Positions 38,847-50,030 are shown, counted from the first letter of the stretch. The stretch is 64,000 bases of DNA from Methylophilaceae bacterium (GCA_028122555.1 JAOHSH010000001.1:1-64000); one strand, 5' to 3'. The notes: generated by a model not told the origin, from the sequence alone. A program made the numbers and translations.

Positions 38847-39408
38847 AATTTTTTAAAAAATTTAATAATAAATCATGCCCATGTTGGCTCAAAATTGATT
38901 CTGGGTGAAATTGAACACCTTCAATAGGCATCGTTTTATGTTTAATACTCATAATTTCGTCGTCGTCAGTCCATGCTGTTATATCAAAACAACTAGGGCA
39001 AGAAATTTTTTCAACTACTAATGAATGATAACGAGTAGCAATAAATGGACTTTTAATATCTTTAAAAACTCCCGTATTTGTATGATGAATTTCAGAAGTT
39101 TTTCCATGCATAATTGTTTTTGCATGAATAATTTTACCTCCAAATGCCTGCCCAATTGTTTGATGTCCTAAACATACTCCTAAAATCGGTATCTTTCCTT
39201 TAAAAGAATCGACTACTTGCAATGAAACACCTGCTTCTTTTGGAGTGCATGGTCCAGGTGATAATACTATGTATTGAGGATTTAACTCTTTTATTTTACC
39301 AACAGTTATTTTGTCATTTCTATGGACCACAACCTCTTGTCCAAGCTCAGAAAAATACTGTACAAGATTGTAAGTAAAAGAATCGTAATTATCTATCATT
39401 ACTATCAT
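38839..39408 (-). CDS. trpG: anthranilate synthase glutamine amidotransferase subunit
   Basis: Class I glutaminase that supplies ammonia to TrpE, and possibly to p-aminobenzoate synthase as well. Motifs: [33 protein letters not shown], the nucleophile Cys in [17 protein letters not shown], and the catalytic His-x-Glu in [11 protein letters not shown]. It has 189 residues. It lies 5 bases after trpE and overlaps trpD by 8. Confidence 0.96.
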   Translation of the reverse strand: MIVMIDNYDSFTYNLVQYFSELGQEVVVHRNDKITVGKIKELNPQYIVLSPGPCTPKEAGVSLQVVDSFKGKIPILGVCLGHQTIGQAFGGKIIHAKTIMHGKTSEIHHTNTGVFKDIKSPFIATRYHSLVVEKISCPSCFDITAWTDDDEIMSIKHKTMPIEGVQFHPESILSQHGHDLLLNFLKNYG

Positions 39409-39413
39409 TATTT

Positions 39414-40910
39414 TTATTCGGTTAAGCCAGATTGAACTAGCTCTGATGCCTTTAAAATTGCTTTTGCTTTATTTTGAGTCTCAACCCATTCATTTTCAGG
39501 AATTGAATCAGCTACTATACCTGCCCCCGCCTGAACATAAAGAATATTGTCTTTTATAACAGCTGTTCTAATTGCAATTGCTACATTCATATCTCCATCA
39601 AAACCCAGATAACCTACAGCTCCTGAATAAACCCCTCGCTTAGTAGATTCTAATTCATTGATAATTTCCATTGCCCTTACTTTTGGAGCCCCACTTACAG
39701 TTCCAGCTGGAAAAGAAGCTTTTAAAACGTCAATTGCAGATAATTTATTCTTCATAATACCTTCAACATTTGAAACAATGTGCATTACATGGGAATACCT
39801 CTCAATTATCATTTTATCTGTTACATTCACAGTGCCTGTTTTAGATACTCTTCCTATATCATTTCTTCCTAAATCCATTAATTGAACATGTTCTGCAATC
39901 TCTTTTGGGTCTGATAATAATTCTTTTTCAAACTTAATATCTTCAATTTCATCCATACCTCTTGGTCGAGTTCCTGCAATTGGTCTTACAGTTACTTTTT
40001 CACCAACTAAAGTTACTAAAATTTCAGGAGATGCTCCAACTACATAATGATCTCCCATATTATAAAAAAACATATAAGGAGATGGATTTAAACTTCTCAA
40101 AGTTCGATATAAAGCCAATGGATTTGATTTGAATGTCCTATTCATCCTTTGAGAAATGACCACTTGCATGATATCGCCATCGAAAATATATTGTTTAGCT
40201 TTTGATACAGCAGACTTAAATTCATCTTCTCCAAATTCTGAAAAAACTTTGGACAAAGTTTCATTGTCCGATTTTGATTCTTCAAATGAAGCAAAAGGGG
40301 ATGGTCCCGATTGTAGTTTTTTTGCTAATAATTGTAGATTTTCTATTCCTAATTCATAAGAATTTGGAATAGAAGGATCGATGTAATTAATCATAAATAA
40401 AGTGCCGGATATATTATCAAATACCACAATCTCATCTGAAAACATCAATAAAATATCAGGTAAATTTAAATCATCTTTTAAAAATTCTTTACATAGTTTT
40501 GGCTCAATATATTTTATGGTCTCATACCCAAAATAACCTGCAAGCCCACCAGAATATCTTGGTAAATCCAAATCAGTTGGGACTTTAAAGTCCCCCATAA
40601 ATCTATCAATAAAATCTAATGGATTTTCATCAGCTATTTCTTTTTTTACTTTATCTCCCTCAATAACCAAAATTTTATTATCTGTAATTTGAATTCTTAA
40701 CTTTGATGGCAAACCTATAATAGAATATCTTCCAAACTTATCACCACCTTCTACTGATTCCAATAAATAACTATATGGCTGATTTGCCAATTTAGCATAG
40801 ACTGAAAGGGGGGTATCTAAATCTGCAAAGCTTTCTAATACCAGTGGGATTCTATTAAACCCTTGATCTTTATATTTGTTAAATTGTTCTTTTGTTAGTG
40901 TAGTAAACAT
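39414..40910 (-). CDS. trpE: anthranilate synthase component I
   Basis: Makes anthranilate from chorismate. It has 498 residues. The N-terminal part has the tryptophan-feedback LLES motif ([19 protein letters not shown], split). The catalytic part has [21 protein letters not shown] (split), [20 protein letters not shown] and [17 protein letters not shown]. No leader-peptide attenuator is seen before it: only 4 bases separate it from gph, so control must be from further upstream or by feedback. Confidence 0.97.
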   Translation of the reverse strand: MFTTLTKEQFNKYKDQGFNRIPLVLESFADLDTPLSVYAKLANQPYSYLLESVEGGDKFGRYSIIGLPSKLRIQITDNKILVIEGDKVKKEIADENPLDFIDRFMGDFKVPTDLDLPRYSGGLAGYFGYETIKYIEPKLCKEFLKDDLNLPDILLMFSDEIVVFDNISGTLFMINYIDPSIPNSYELGIENLQLLAKKLQSGPSPFASFEESKSDNETLSKVFSEFGEDEFKSAVSKAKQYIFDGDIMQVVISQRMNRTFKSNPLALYRTLRSLNPSPYMFFYNMGDHYVVGASPEILVTLVGEKVTVRPIAGTRPRGMDEIEDIKFEKELLSDPKEIAEHVQLMDLGRNDIGRVSKTGTVNVTDKMIIERYSHVMHIVSNVEGIMKNKLSAIDVLKASFPAGTVSGAPKVRAMEIINELESTKRGVYSGAVGYLGFDGDMNVAIAIRTAVIKDNILYVQAGAGIVADSIPENEWVETQNKAKAILKASELVQSGLTE

Positions 40911-40914
40911 TTTC

Positions 40915-41583
40915 TTAATTGATTATTGGTACAAGATCATTCAAATTTTTTATTGCTAAATCCACTTTATCAGATTTAATTGATTGTCCATACTGATATC
41001 CATAAGGTACTGTAACAACATAAGTCCCTGCAGAAAATCCTGCTTCGATATCATTACATGAATCTCCAACCATTATGGCTTCCTTTGGCTTCAATGCAAG
41101 CATGTCACAACTATGTTTAATGGGCATTGGGTGTGGTTTTTTTTTGTCCACTGTGTCTCCTGAAACAACTAAATCCAAATAAGAAACTAGTCCCGATCCT
41201 TCTAGGATTAGTTGTGTAAAAATTTCTGGTTTATTTGTAACACACGCTAATATTAATTTTTTTTTCTTAAGCTCTATTAAAGCCCTCTCTACTCCATCAT
41301 AAGTCAAGCTTTGACCTGCATTTAAAATATAATACTTATTAAATAATTCCTTGGCTTCTTTAAATAAAACTTCAGGGTCTTTTTTAGATGCAGATGAAAT
41401 TGATTTTCTAATTAAATTATCTGCACCTTTACCAATAAAGCTTTTAATTAGATTTCTTTCCAACTCATGTAAGCTAAGATCTTTTAACATTTGATTTGTT
41501 GCAAAAATTATTTCTGGTGCAGTATCAAACAACGTTCCATCTAAATCAAAAAAAACGCCTTTTATATTATTAAATTTTTTCAA
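40915..41583 (-). CDS. gph: phosphoglycolate phosphatase, HAD family (TTG start)
   Basis: Removes phosphate from 2-phosphoglycolate. HAD motifs: FFDLDGTLFDTAPE (nucleophile Asp), VTNKPEIF, KKPHPMPI and IMVGDSCNDIEAGFSAG. It has 222 residues, slightly shorter than E. coli Gph (252). The start is TTG at 41583, one base after the rpe stop. It lies in the usual beta/gammaproteobacterial order rpe-gph-trpE. Confidence 0.94.
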   Translation of the reverse strand: MKKFNNIKGVFFDLDGTLFDTAPEIIFATNQMLKDLSLHELERNLIKSFIGKGADNLIRKSISSASKKDPEVLFKEAKELFNKYYILNAGQSLTYDGVERALIELKKKKLILACVTNKPEIFTQLILEGSGLVSYLDLVVSGDTVDKKKPHPMPIKHSCDMLALKPKEAIMVGDSCNDIEAGFSAGTYVVTVPYGYQYGQSIKSDKVDLAIKNLNDLVPIIN

Positions 41584-41584
41584 A

Positions 41585-42283
41585 TTATGCTTTTGATAAA
41601 GAGGCTCTTAATGATTTAACAATAGTGTCATAATGATTCGGATCATCATCGCTTCCAGCTTTAAAAATTGCTGAGCCAGCAACAAACGTGTCTGCCCCAG
41701 CTTTAGCAATTTCAGTAATATTATCTGCATTTACACCTCCATCAACTTCAAGCCATATTTCACGACCAGTTTTTTCAGTGTATTTATCGATTTTTTTTCT
41801 AGCTGATTTTAGTTTATTAAGAGTCTCTGGTATAAATTTTTGGCCACCAAATCCAGGGTTTACTGACATTAACAGCACCATATCAATTTTATCCATTACA
41901 TGATCTAAATATTCTAAAGGCGTGGCTGGATTAAAAACTAATCCAGATTTACATCCGCTATCCCTTACTAAAGATAAACTCCTATCAATATGATCTGAAC
42001 CTTCGGGATGAAAAGTTATGATGTTAGCTCCTGCTTTTGCAAAATCAGGGATAATTCTATCAACAGGTTTCACCATCAGATGAACATCTATAATTGCATC
42101 AGTTATTGGTCTTATAGCCTCGCATACTAAAGGACCAATAGTAAGGTTTGGTACATAATGATTATCCATTACATCAAAGTGAACTATGTCAGCACCAGAT
42201 GAAATTACATCATTTATTTCTTGTCCTAATTTCGAAAAATTAGCAGAGAGAATGCTAGGGGCAATTCTAAATTTTTTATCCAT
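41585..42283 (-). CDS. rpe: ribulose-phosphate 3-epimerase
   Basis: Interconverts ribulose 5-phosphate and xylulose 5-phosphate, central to the pentose phosphate route and, in methylotrophs, to the ribulose monophosphate cycle. TIM barrel of 232 residues: [59 protein letters not shown], and [12 protein letters not shown] with catalytic Asp residues. It is first gene of rpe-gph-trpEGDC-hemB, divergent from hemA. Confidence 0.97.
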   Translation of the reverse strand: MDKKFRIAPSILSANFSKLGQEINDVISSGADIVHFDVMDNHYVPNLTIGPLVCEAIRPITDAIIDVHLMVKPVDRIIPDFAKAGANIITFHPEGSDHIDRSLSLVRDSGCKSGLVFNPATPLEYLDHVMDKIDMVLLMSVNPGFGGQKFIPETLNKLKSARKKIDKYTEKTGREIWLEVDGGVNADNITEIAKAGADTFVAGSAIFKAGSDDDPNHYDTIVKSLRASLSKA

Positions 42284-42318
42284 AGTAATTATGATCCCAA
42301 AAATTGTGTTTATTTATT

Positions 42319-42336
42319 GTAAAATGCGTATTTTAC
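42319..42336. other. palindrome between rpe and hemA
   Basis: GTAAAAT and ATTTTAC are exact reverse complements around GCGT, in the 97-base divergent gap, 45 bases before the hemA ATG. A CCCCTTTTT run follows on the plus strand. It could be an operator or an RNA hairpin; the sequence alone does not decide. Confidence 0.4.
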
Positions 42337-42380
42337 CCCTTTTTGATTAAATAGAGATAACGTAAGTAAATTAAATTAAT

Positions 42381-43625
42381 ATGAATTTAAATATAATAGG
42401 ATTAAATCATACGACAGCACCATTAGGTATAAGGGAGAGATTCGTCTTTCATTCAGACCAAATAAGTCACTTTCTTCTTGATCTTAAAGAAAAAAAAGTG
42501 AGTCAAGTTGTTATTCTTTCAACATGTAATAGAACTGAAATTTATTTTAATGGGCCAAAAACACAAATCATTTACCAGTGGCTTGCAGATTATCATCATA
42601 TAAAATTATCACAACTAAAAAAATATTTATATCATTTTAATAACAAAGAGGCTTTGACCCATGCGTACCGCGTTGCTTCTGGATTAGATAGTATGCTTCT
42701 TGGAGAAACTCAAATCCTAGGCCAGATGAAACAAGCAGCAAAAATTTCTAAATATGCTGGAACTCAAGGAAAGTTCTTATCTCATTTTTTTGAAACTGTT
42801 TTTGGGGCAGCTAAAGAAATACGATCTAAAACAAATATTGGGGCAAGTAATACAACCATAGCATCTTCAATATTTTCACTCGCAAAAAAAATATTTGGAG
42901 ATATTCACCAAACCAAAATAATTTTTGTTGGGGCAGGTGAAATGACAGAATTAATTGCTAAGTATTTTAATAGTATTAAGCCAAAAGGGATTACAATTGC
43001 AAATAGATCTATCGCCCGAGGTAAAAAATTAGGAAAAAAAATAGGTGCCCAAACGTGTCTGCTTGGGGAAATAAATGATCAAATTCATGATTATGATATT
43101 GTAATTAGCTGCACTGGTAGCCAGTTACCTATTATTGGACTTGGAATGATTGAAAGAGCCATAAGGATAAGAAAGCATAAGCCAATGCTATTAATTGACC
43201 TTGCAATTCCTAGAGACATAGAATCTGAGACATCAAAATTAAATGATATTTTTTTGTATACACTTGATGAACTTGCTCAAATTGCTCAAGAGGGTATTGA
43301 TAACAGAGTTGATGCAGTTAATGAGGCGCTTATAATTATCAAAGAAAAAGTTAATGATTTTTATCAAAAAGAGAATAAGAAAAAAGCAAGTCCTACCATC
43401 GTTTCTTTAAGGAGCCAGTTTGAAGAAAATAGATTAAAAGAAATTAATAAAGCAAAAAAACAATTTAAAAATGGAAAATCTCTTGACGAAATATTAGATT
43501 CTCTAAGCAATAATTTATCAAATAAGTTTTTACATCATCCAACAAAAGCATTAAACGATTCTGCAGCAAATGAAACCAAGGAAATTTCAGCTTTACTAAA
43601 AAAAATATACAACCTAAAAGAATAA
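42381..43625 (+). CDS. hemA: glutamyl-tRNA reductase
   Basis: First committed step of C5 heme synthesis: reduces glutamyl-tRNA with NADPH. It has 414 residues (E. coli 418). [19 protein letters not shown] starts the catalytic domain. The nucleophile Cys is in [13 protein letters not shown], followed by [15 protein letters not shown]. The NADPH fold has [17 protein letters not shown]. The dimerisation helices are at the end. It lies 7 bases before prfA, the common hemA-prfA-prmC order. Confidence 0.97.
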   Translation: MNLNIIGLNHTTAPLGIRERFVFHSDQISHFLLDLKEKKVSQVVILSTCNRTEIYFNGPKTQIIYQWLADYHHIKLSQLKKYLYHFNNKEALTHAYRVASGLDSMLLGETQILGQMKQAAKISKYAGTQGKFLSHFFETVFGAAKEIRSKTNIGASNTTIASSIFSLAKKIFGDIHQTKIIFVGAGEMTELIAKYFNSIKPKGITIANRSIARGKKLGKKIGAQTCLLGEINDQIHDYDIVISCTGSQLPIIGLGMIERAIRIRKHKPMLLIDLAIPRDIESETSKLNDIFLYTLDELAQIAQEGIDNRVDAVNEALIIIKEKVNDFYQKENKKKASPTIVSLRSQFEENRLKEINKAKKQFKNGKSLDEILDSLSNNLSNKFLHHPTKALNDSAANETKEISALLKKIYNLKE

Positions 43626-43632
43626 AATATTA

Positions 43633-44712
43633 ATGAAAATATCAATGCAAAATAAATTAAGTGCTTTATCAGAAAGAATTGAGGAGCTTAACCGAGAACT
43701 AAGTAAAGAAGATGCTACAAAAGATATGGAAAGATTTAAAAAAATATCTAAAGAGCATTCAGACATATTACCTGTTGTTGATATTTACAAAAACTATCTG
43801 AAATTTGATAATGATATTTCTGATGCTAGAGAAATGCTTAGTGATCCAGAGATGAAAGACTTTGCTCAAACTGAAATTGATAATGGGAAAACTGAATTAG
43901 AAAAGATTGAAAAAGAATTACAGATGTTATTGTTACCAAAAGATTTGAACGATGATAAGAATATTTTTCTTGAAATAAGAGCAGGTGCAGGAGGGGATGA
44001 GTCAGCATTATTTGTGGGTGATATTTTCAGAATGTATTCTCGTTTTGTTGAAAGAATGCGCTGGCAATTAGAAATAATATCTAGTAATGAAGCAGAGGTT
44101 GGAGGCTATAAAGAAGTCATAGCAAAAATTAATGGTGCAGGGGCTTACTCAAAACTTAAATTTGAATCTGGAGGTCACCGCGTTCAAAGAGTTCCTGATA
44201 CTGAAACACAAGGACGAATTCATACCTCGGCATGCACTGTGGCAGTTTTACCAGAAGCTGATGAAATTATTGATGTAGATATAAATCCAGCCGATATAAG
44301 AATTGATACGTATCGAGCTTCAGGTGCGGGAGGACAACATATTAATAAAACTGACTCAGCAGTAAGAATTACCCATTTACCATCTGGAATAGTTGTTGAA
44401 TGTCAAGATGATAGATCTCAACACAGAAATAAAGCACAAGCAATGAGTGTTTTAGCCGCTAAAATTAAGGCTGAGCAAATACAGGAACAAGAATCTAAAA
44501 TTGCCTCGGAAAGAAAAAGTTTAATTGGGAGTGGTGATAGAAGTGAAAGAATAAGAACCTATAATTTTCCACAAGGAAGAATTACAGATCATCGAATAAA
44601 TTTAACTTTATACAAAATTGATTTAATAATGGATGGGGATCTAAATGCATTAATCGAAGCCCTCAACTCAGAACACCAAGCAGACTTATTAGCTCAACTA
44701 GATGAAGGCTAA
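43633..44712 (+). CDS. prfA: peptide chain release factor 1
   Basis: Ends translation at UAA and UAG. It has 359 residues (E. coli 360). The catalytic GGQ is in [18 protein letters not shown]. The stop-codon tripeptide, PAT in E. coli, is PDT here ([20 protein letters not shown]). GGQ methylation is expected from the prmC product of the next gene, 41 bases on. Confidence 0.97.
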   Translation: MKISMQNKLSALSERIEELNRELSKEDATKDMERFKKISKEHSDILPVVDIYKNYLKFDNDISDAREMLSDPEMKDFAQTEIDNGKTELEKIEKELQMLLLPKDLNDDKNIFLEIRAGAGGDESALFVGDIFRMYSRFVERMRWQLEIISSNEAEVGGYKEVIAKINGAGAYSKLKFESGGHRVQRVPDTETQGRIHTSACTVAVLPEADEIIDVDINPADIRIDTYRASGAGGQHINKTDSAVRITHLPSGIVVECQDDRSQHRNKAQAMSVLAAKIKAEQIQEQESKIASERKSLIGSGDRSERIRTYNFPQGRITDHRINLTLYKIDLIMDGDLNALIEALNSEHQADLLAQLDEG

Positions 44713-44753
44713 AAAACCTTATAATAAATTAGTTTACTACTTCTTAAAGACCT

Positions 44754-45605
44754 ATGATTATTCAAGATCTAACTCTAAAAATTCGTAAGTTACTATCTGA
44801 AAATCTTGGGCTCACCCTTAGAGAGGCAAATATTGAATCAATATTTATTCTACGACATGTGCTGAGAGTAGATCATGAATATCTAATTAAGAACTTTGAC
44901 AAACTTATCAAAACAAAAAAACTAGATAAAATAATGAGGCTGGTATTGGAAAGAATATCTCACAAACCTCTTGCATATATTTTTAAAGAATGGAAATTTT
45001 ACGACATGGAATTTTATATAAATTCAAATGTTCTTATTCCTAGACAAGATACTGAGCTATTGATTGATTTAATTATTAGGGAATATAATTCACAAAAAAA
45101 GACCGATATTCTTGATTTAGGAACTGGGTCAGGTGTTATTGGAATTGTACTTGGAAATAAGTTTAAAAATTCCACTATATTACTTAGTGATATTTCATTA
45201 AATGCTACATATATTGCAAAAAAGAATATTTTGCGTCACAACCTTAAAAATGTATCAGTCATACAAAGTAATTGGTTTAGCAAAATTCCAAAAAAGAAAT
45301 TTGATGTGATTGTAAGTAACCCGCCTTATATTAATAAATCTGACCCTCACTTAAAAGATAAAGGTCTTTTTTATGAGCCACGAGAAGCTTTAATTTCAGA
45401 ACAAGAAGGGTATGCAGATATAATAGAAATTATAAAAATTAGCCCTAAGTTTTTAACGCCAAGTGGTACTTTATATATTGAACACGGATATAATCAGCAT
45501 AAAGAGGTTCATCAATTATTTGTAGATAATAATTTTACAAAAATTAAACATAATGAAGATTTAAATGGAATTATTAGAGTTACATCTGGAAAAATTAAAA
45601 TTTAA
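44754..45605 (+). CDS. prmC: release factor glutamine methyltransferase PrmC
   Basis: Methylates the Gln of the GGQ motif in release factors. It has 283 residues (E. coli 277). It has an N-terminal helical release-factor-binding part and a Rossmann methyltransferase with SAM motif ILDLGTGSGVIGIVLG and the catalytic NPPY in VIVSNPPYINKSD. VLIPRQDTELLID is conserved. It is directly downstream of its substrate gene prfA. Confidence 0.96.
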   Translation: MIIQDLTLKIRKLLSENLGLTLREANIESIFILRHVLRVDHEYLIKNFDKLIKTKKLDKIMRLVLERISHKPLAYIFKEWKFYDMEFYINSNVLIPRQDTELLIDLIIREYNSQKKTDILDLGTGSGVIGIVLGNKFKNSTILLSDISLNATYIAKKNILRHNLKNVSVIQSNWFSKIPKKKFDVIVSNPPYINKSDPHLKDKGLFYEPREALISEQEGYADIIEIIKISPKFLTPSGTLYIEHGYNQHKEVHQLFVDNNFTKIKHNEDLNGIIRVTSGKIKI

Positions 45606-45639
45606 TGTTTTAATCAACACTCGATAGTATAATTTATCA

Positions 45640-46764
45640 ATGACATCAAAGAAAAATATTGGAATTGTTAAACCAAAAATCTTTGAATCCTTAATTCCTT
45701 TAAGGCTTCAAAGCGGCAAGATATTAAAAGAATATGATTTAATATATGAAACGTATGGGACTCTTAACAAAGATAAGGGTAACGCTGTTTTAGTCTGCCA
45801 TGCTCTTACTGGTAATCATCATTTGGCTGGGAGACATTCATCAAAAGATAAATACCCTGGCTGGTGGGATAACCTTATTGGGCCAAATAAACCTTTAGAT
45901 ACAAATAAATTTTTCGTAATTGGCATTAATAATCTAGGAGGTAGCGATGGTAGTTCAGGTCCTAAATCTACTAACAAGAAAACAAAAAAGTCATGGGGAG
46001 CCGACTTTCCAGTTGTTACAGTTGAGGATTGGGTAAATTCTCATGAGGCTTTAATCACATCTTTAAACATACCAAAGCTAGCAGGAGTGATTGGTGGAAG
46101 TCTTGGAGGAATGCAAGTAATTCAGTGGGCTTTAAAATTTCCTAAAAAAATAAATCATGCAATTGTAATTGCAGCAGCACCTAATCTTACTGCGCAAAAT
46201 ATATCTTTTAATGAGGTTGCAAGGCAATCTATTATTACAGATCCAGACTTTAATAAAGGTAATTATTACGAAAAAAATACACAGCCAAAACGGGGGCTAA
46301 GAATAGCAAGGATGCTTGGACACATAACCTACTTATCAGATGACGTAATGGAATCAAAATTTGGTAGGAAATTAAAAAATAAAAATTATAAGTATGATTT
46401 CAAAACAGAATTTGAAATTGAATCATACTTAAACTATCAAGGCGATAAATTTGCAAAAGAATTTGATGCGAATACCTATATTAGAATGACAAAAGCCCTT
46501 GACTATTATGATCCTGCGAATGGAAGCAAACGAAATCTTAGTAAAGTTTTCAAAAAAATCAAATCCAAATTTCTAGTTATTTCTTTTACTAGTGATTGGC
46601 GATTTTCACCGGATAGATCTAAAGAAATTGTTAAGGCACTTTTAGATAATAATATTGATGTCAAATATGCAGAAATTACAGCGACTAGCGGGCATGATGC
46701 TTTTTTAATGGAAGAGCCTAGGTATCATGCAATTTTAAAATCCTACTTCAATAAAATGCTATGA
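45640..46764 (+). CDS. metX: homoserine O-acyltransferase MetX
   Basis: Alpha/beta hydrolase that activates homoserine for methionine synthesis. It has 374 residues. The nucleophile Ser is in GVIGGSLGGMQVIQW. The acid Asp is probably in SFTSDWRFSPD and the His in TSGHDAFLMEEPRYH. YETYGTLN and NAVLVCHALTGNHH are typical. Whether acetyl- or succinyl-CoA is used cannot be told by eye; many proteobacterial enzymes paired with MetW use succinyl-CoA. ATGA overlap with metW. Confidence 0.95.
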   Translation: MTSKKNIGIVKPKIFESLIPLRLQSGKILKEYDLIYETYGTLNKDKGNAVLVCHALTGNHHLAGRHSSKDKYPGWWDNLIGPNKPLDTNKFFVIGINNLGGSDGSSGPKSTNKKTKKSWGADFPVVTVEDWVNSHEALITSLNIPKLAGVIGGSLGGMQVIQWALKFPKKINHAIVIAAAPNLTAQNISFNEVARQSIITDPDFNKGNYYEKNTQPKRGLRIARMLGHITYLSDDVMESKFGRKLKNKNYKYDFKTEFEIESYLNYQGDKFAKEFDANTYIRMTKALDYYDPANGSKRNLSKVFKKIKSKFLVISFTSDWRFSPDRSKEIVKALLDNNIDVKYAEITATSGHDAFLMEEPRYHAILKSYFNKML

Positions 46765-47360
46765 AATTGAATAAAAATAATTATAGATATGACTTTCCGA
46801 TTATAGCTAATTGGGTTAAAACTAACTCAAAAGTTCTTGATCTCGGTTGCGGCGATGGAGAGTTATTAAATTACCTTAAAAAAGAGAGGAATATAACAGG
46901 ATATGGAATTGAAAAAGATTCTGATAAATGGTTAGAGTCACTTAAAAAAGGCATCAATGTTCTTCAAGTAGATATAGAGGCTGGATTACCAGAATTTGAG
47001 GATAATTCATTTGATGTTGTGATACTATCCAAAACAATTCAATCTATGCATAACACAGAAGAGATTCTCAATGAGATGCTAAGAGTTGGTAAGCAAGTTA
47101 TTGTCACATTTCCAAATTTTGGATATTGGAGGGATAGAATTCAATCAATCCTTGGTGTGATGCCTAAATCAAAAGAATTGCCTTATTCATGGTTTAACAC
47201 CCCAAATGTCCACCTTTGTACAATTAAAGATTTTGATGATTTATGTAAATCAAATAAATATAAAATTGTTGACAGATTAGTTCTTACTGATACTAAGTCA
47301 GTAAAGTTTTTTCCTAATTTACTTGGTGCACTTGCTCTATATAACTTGGTAAATCGTTAA
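46761..47360 (+). CDS. metW: MetW methyltransferase-like protein
   Basis: Partner of MetX in methionine synthesis in many proteobacteria. It has 199 residues. The SAM fold begins SKVLDLGCGDGELLNYLKK. DVVILSKTIQSMHNTEEILNEMLRVG and TFPNFGYWRDR are family hallmarks, with SWFNTPNVHLCTIKDF near the end. It overlaps metX by 4 bases and precedes ampG by 7. Confidence 0.94.
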   Translation: MKLNKNNYRYDFPIIANWVKTNSKVLDLGCGDGELLNYLKKERNITGYGIEKDSDKWLESLKKGINVLQVDIEAGLPEFEDNSFDVVILSKTIQSMHNTEEILNEMLRVGKQVIVTFPNFGYWRDRIQSILGVMPKSKELPYSWFNTPNVHLCTIKDFDDLCKSNKYKIVDRLVLTDTKSVKFFPNLLGALALYNLVNR

Positions 47361-47367
47361 CTCATAT

Positions 47368-48609
47368 ATGTCGGATTCATCAATAATTTGGCGTGATTTA
47401 CTCACAAAGAAAATGCTTATCTGTATTTTTACAGGTTTCACTTCTGGTCTGCCATTATTCATTTTAATTAGTCTTTTACCAGCTTGGTTAAGTAGCAGCG
47501 GGATGGACCTTAAAACAATTGGTTTATTTGCACTTATCCAATTTCCCTTTACTTGGAAATTTATTTGGGCTCCTATTTTTGATAGATTCACATTTGGTAT
47601 GGGTCGACGAAGAGGATGGTTAATTATCTTTCAGGTTTTACTTTTGATCACGATTTGTAGTTTTGGGTTCTTAGAACCGCAAAGTCAAGTAAGTACAGTT
47701 GCTATAATATCAATTGTTATTGCTTTTTTTAGCGCTAGTCAAGATATTGTAATAGACGCTTATAGAAGAGAATTACTTTCTGATTCTGAATTGGGAATAG
47801 GTAACGCCATACATGTTAATGCTTATAAAATCTCTAGTCTTATTCCAGGATCCTTAGCATTAATCCTTGCTGATTCCTTTGATTGGGAATTCGTTTTTCT
47901 GATTACAGGTTTATTCATGTTGCCAGGGATTATCATGACCTTACTAATTAATGAGCCTCTTCTTAGATATGGCTCCCCCAAGACTCTAAAAGAGGCAGTC
48001 ATTGAACCCTTTAAAGAATTTAAAACCCGTAAAGGTATTAAAGGGGCTTTTCTTATACTACTTTTTATTTTCCTATACAAAATTGGGGACAGTATGGCAA
48101 CAGCTCTTGCTACTCCGTTTTACCTAGATCTTGGTTTTTCAATGACTGAAATAGGAGTAATAGCTAAAAATGCTGGATTATGGCCTGGAATTATTGGAGG
48201 TTTAGCTGGAGGTATCTGGATGATAAAACTTGGTATTAACAGGGCGTTATGGATATTTGGATTTATGCAAATGTTTGCCACACTTAGCTTTGCATGGCTT
48301 GCAATATCAGGAGATAATAATTTAATTTTAGCTATTACTGTAGGTTTGGAATTTTTCGCAGCTGGTCTTGGGACTACGGCTTTTATAGCTTACATCGCAA
48401 AGACTACTCACCCAAAATATACAGCAACTCAATTTGCATTATTTACAGGCTTAGCGTCAGTTCCTAGAACTTTTACTAATGCATCAACTGGTTATCTAGT
48501 CGAATTCTTCGGGTGGTATCAATTTTTTATTTTTTGTTTTCTTATCGCCATCCCTGGAATGCTGCTACTAATTAAAATTGCTCCTTGGAATCAATCGCAG
48601 TCATCGTAA
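47368..48609 (+). CDS. ampG: AmpG-type muropeptide/major facilitator permease
   Basis: Imports anhydro-muropeptides for cell-wall recycling in E. coli. The 413 residues make about 12 membrane helices. Family motifs: GFTSGLPLFILISLLPAWL, FTWKFIWAPIFDRF, GRRRGWLII, FFSASQDIVIDAYRRELL. It is shorter than E. coli AmpG (491). No other recycling gene is in the window. Its last 19 bases overlap xth on the other strand. Confidence 0.9.
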   Translation: MSDSSIIWRDLLTKKMLICIFTGFTSGLPLFILISLLPAWLSSSGMDLKTIGLFALIQFPFTWKFIWAPIFDRFTFGMGRRRGWLIIFQVLLLITICSFGFLEPQSQVSTVAIISIVIAFFSASQDIVIDAYRRELLSDSELGIGNAIHVNAYKISSLIPGSLALILADSFDWEFVFLITGLFMLPGIIMTLLINEPLLRYGSPKTLKEAVIEPFKEFKTRKGIKGAFLILLFIFLYKIGDSMATALATPFYLDLGFSMTEIGVIAKNAGLWPGIIGGLAGGIWMIKLGINRALWIFGFMQMFATLSFAWLAISGDNNLILAITVGLEFFAAGLGTTAFIAYIAKTTHPKYTATQFALFTGLASVPRTFTNASTGYLVEFFGWYQFFIFCFLIAIPGMLLLIKIAPWNQSQSS

Positions 48610-49370
48610 TCAATAATTAATGGTGCGTGATCACTAAATCTTATTTTTTTGAATACGGTTGCTTTCCTTGCTTTCCTTGCTAATTTGGAACTAGTAATTT
48701 GATAGTCGATCCTCCATCCAACATTCTTTGCCCAGGCCCGGCCTCTATTACTCCACCAGGTATATCCTCCTTCTCCTTTATCTGAATATAGATTTCGGAA
48801 TACATCGACCCACCCCACCTTGAAAAATAAATATGAAAGCCATTCTCTCTCTTCAGGGAGGAATCCTGAGTTCCTTTTGTTTCCTTTAAAATTTTTTAAA
48901 TCTATTTCATTATGAGCAATATTAAAATCTCCACAAACAACTACATCCTTACGTAATTTTATTTTCTTTTTTAATATCACTAAAATTTTATCTAAGACTT
49001 TATATTTAAATATCTGTCTCTCTTCCCCACTTGAACCAGATGGAAAATATACTGAAATAATAATAACTTTATCTAAATCAATCTCAATATAACGACCTTC
49101 ATCATCTATCTCTGGAATACCAATTTTACTAATAATTTTATTAGGTTTTTCTTTAGAATATATGCCGACTCCGCTATAGCCTTTCTTATTTGCATAACTA
49201 AAATTACCAAAATACCCTTTTGGTGACTTCATATGATCATCTAAATCAACTTCATGTGCCTTTAATTCTTGAAGGCAGACGAAATCTGCTTTTTGACGAG
49301 GAAGCCAGTCAAAAAAACCTTTTCTTGATGCTGAACGTATTCCATTTAAATTTAGGGTTATAATCTTCAT
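48591..49370 (-). CDS. xth: exodeoxyribonuclease III (AP endonuclease)
   Basis: Base-excision repair nuclease of the exonuclease-endonuclease-phosphatase fold. It has 259 residues (E. coli 268). Motifs: TLNLNGIRSASRKGFFDWL, VCLQELKAHE (metal Glu), VVCGDFNIAHNEIDL, WRIDYQITSS and FSDHAPLIIDY (catalytic Asp-His). It converges on ampG with a 19-base overlap and is divergent from pyrE. Confidence 0.96.
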   Translation of the reverse strand: MKIITLNLNGIRSASRKGFFDWLPRQKADFVCLQELKAHEVDLDDHMKSPKGYFGNFSYANKKGYSGVGIYSKEKPNKIISKIGIPEIDDEGRYIEIDLDKVIIISVYFPSGSSGEERQIFKYKVLDKILVILKKKIKLRKDVVVCGDFNIAHNEIDLKNFKGNKRNSGFLPEEREWLSYLFFKVGWVDVFRNLYSDKGEGGYTWWSNRGRAWAKNVGWRIDYQITSSKLARKARKATVFKKIRFSDHAPLIIDYDDCD

Positions 49371-49388
49371 AAATTATTTATTTTATAT

Positions 49389-50030
49389 ATGACGCTATCT
49401 ACTTCATTATTTATTGAACTTGCTCTTAAGAAAAAAGTATTGCAATTTGGTGACTTTCATACCAAAGCAGGGCGTAATAGTCCTTATTTCTTCAATCTAG
49501 GAGCATTCAGTGATGGGGAAAGTCTCAAACACCTTGGTGAATTCTACGCTAATAAAATCATAGCTACAAAAATAAAATTTGATATGATTTTCGGGCCGGC
49601 CTATAAAGGAATTCCTCTTGTTAGTTCAACATCCATAGCATTGGCAAATAGAGGTAAGGGTGCGCCTTACTCATTTAATAGAAAAGAAGTTAAAGACCAT
49701 GGTGAAGGAGGAGAAATAATTGGCTCAGCAATAAAAGGTAATGTATTAGTTATTGATGATGTTATTTCTGCTGGTACTTCAATTAATGAATCATACAATC
49801 TTATCCATAAGAACAAAGCAAAAATTGCAGGTGTTATTGTCGCAATTGATCGACAAGAAAAAGGTAAAACTTTATTATCTGCAACCCAAGAAATTGCAAA
49901 AAAATATTCTATACCAGTTATTTCGATTATTACTTTAGAAGACATTATTAATTACTTAGAAACATCTAATAGCTTTCCTAATGAATTAGAATTGATTAAG
50001 AAATATCAAAATACTTACGGGGTTATTTAG
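49389..50030 (+). CDS. pyrE: orotate phosphoribosyltransferase
   Basis: Joins orotate to PRPP in pyrimidine synthesis. The 213 residues equal E. coli PyrE. GDFHTKAGRNSPYFFNLG, FGPAYKGIPLVSST, NRKEVKDHGEGG (flexible catalytic loop) and the PRPP loop VLVIDDVISAGTSINES are seen. No attenuator could be recognised in the 18 bases between xth and pyrE. Its end overlaps gatB by 8 bases, tail to tail. Confidence 0.97.
   Translation: MTLSTSLFIELALKKKVLQFGDFHTKAGRNSPYFFNLGAFSDGESLKHLGEFYANKIIATKIKFDMIFGPAYKGIPLVSSTSIALANRGKGAPYSFNRKEVKDHGEGGEIIGSAIKGNVLVIDDVISAGTSINESYNLIHKNKAKIAGVIVAIDRQEKGKTLLSATQEIAKKYSIPVISIITLEDIINYLETSNSFPNELELIKKYQNTYGVI

Noticed and set aside
40911..40914. Tryptophan attenuator before trpE
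   Set aside because: Only four bases separate gph and trpE; there is no leader peptide or alternative hairpin.
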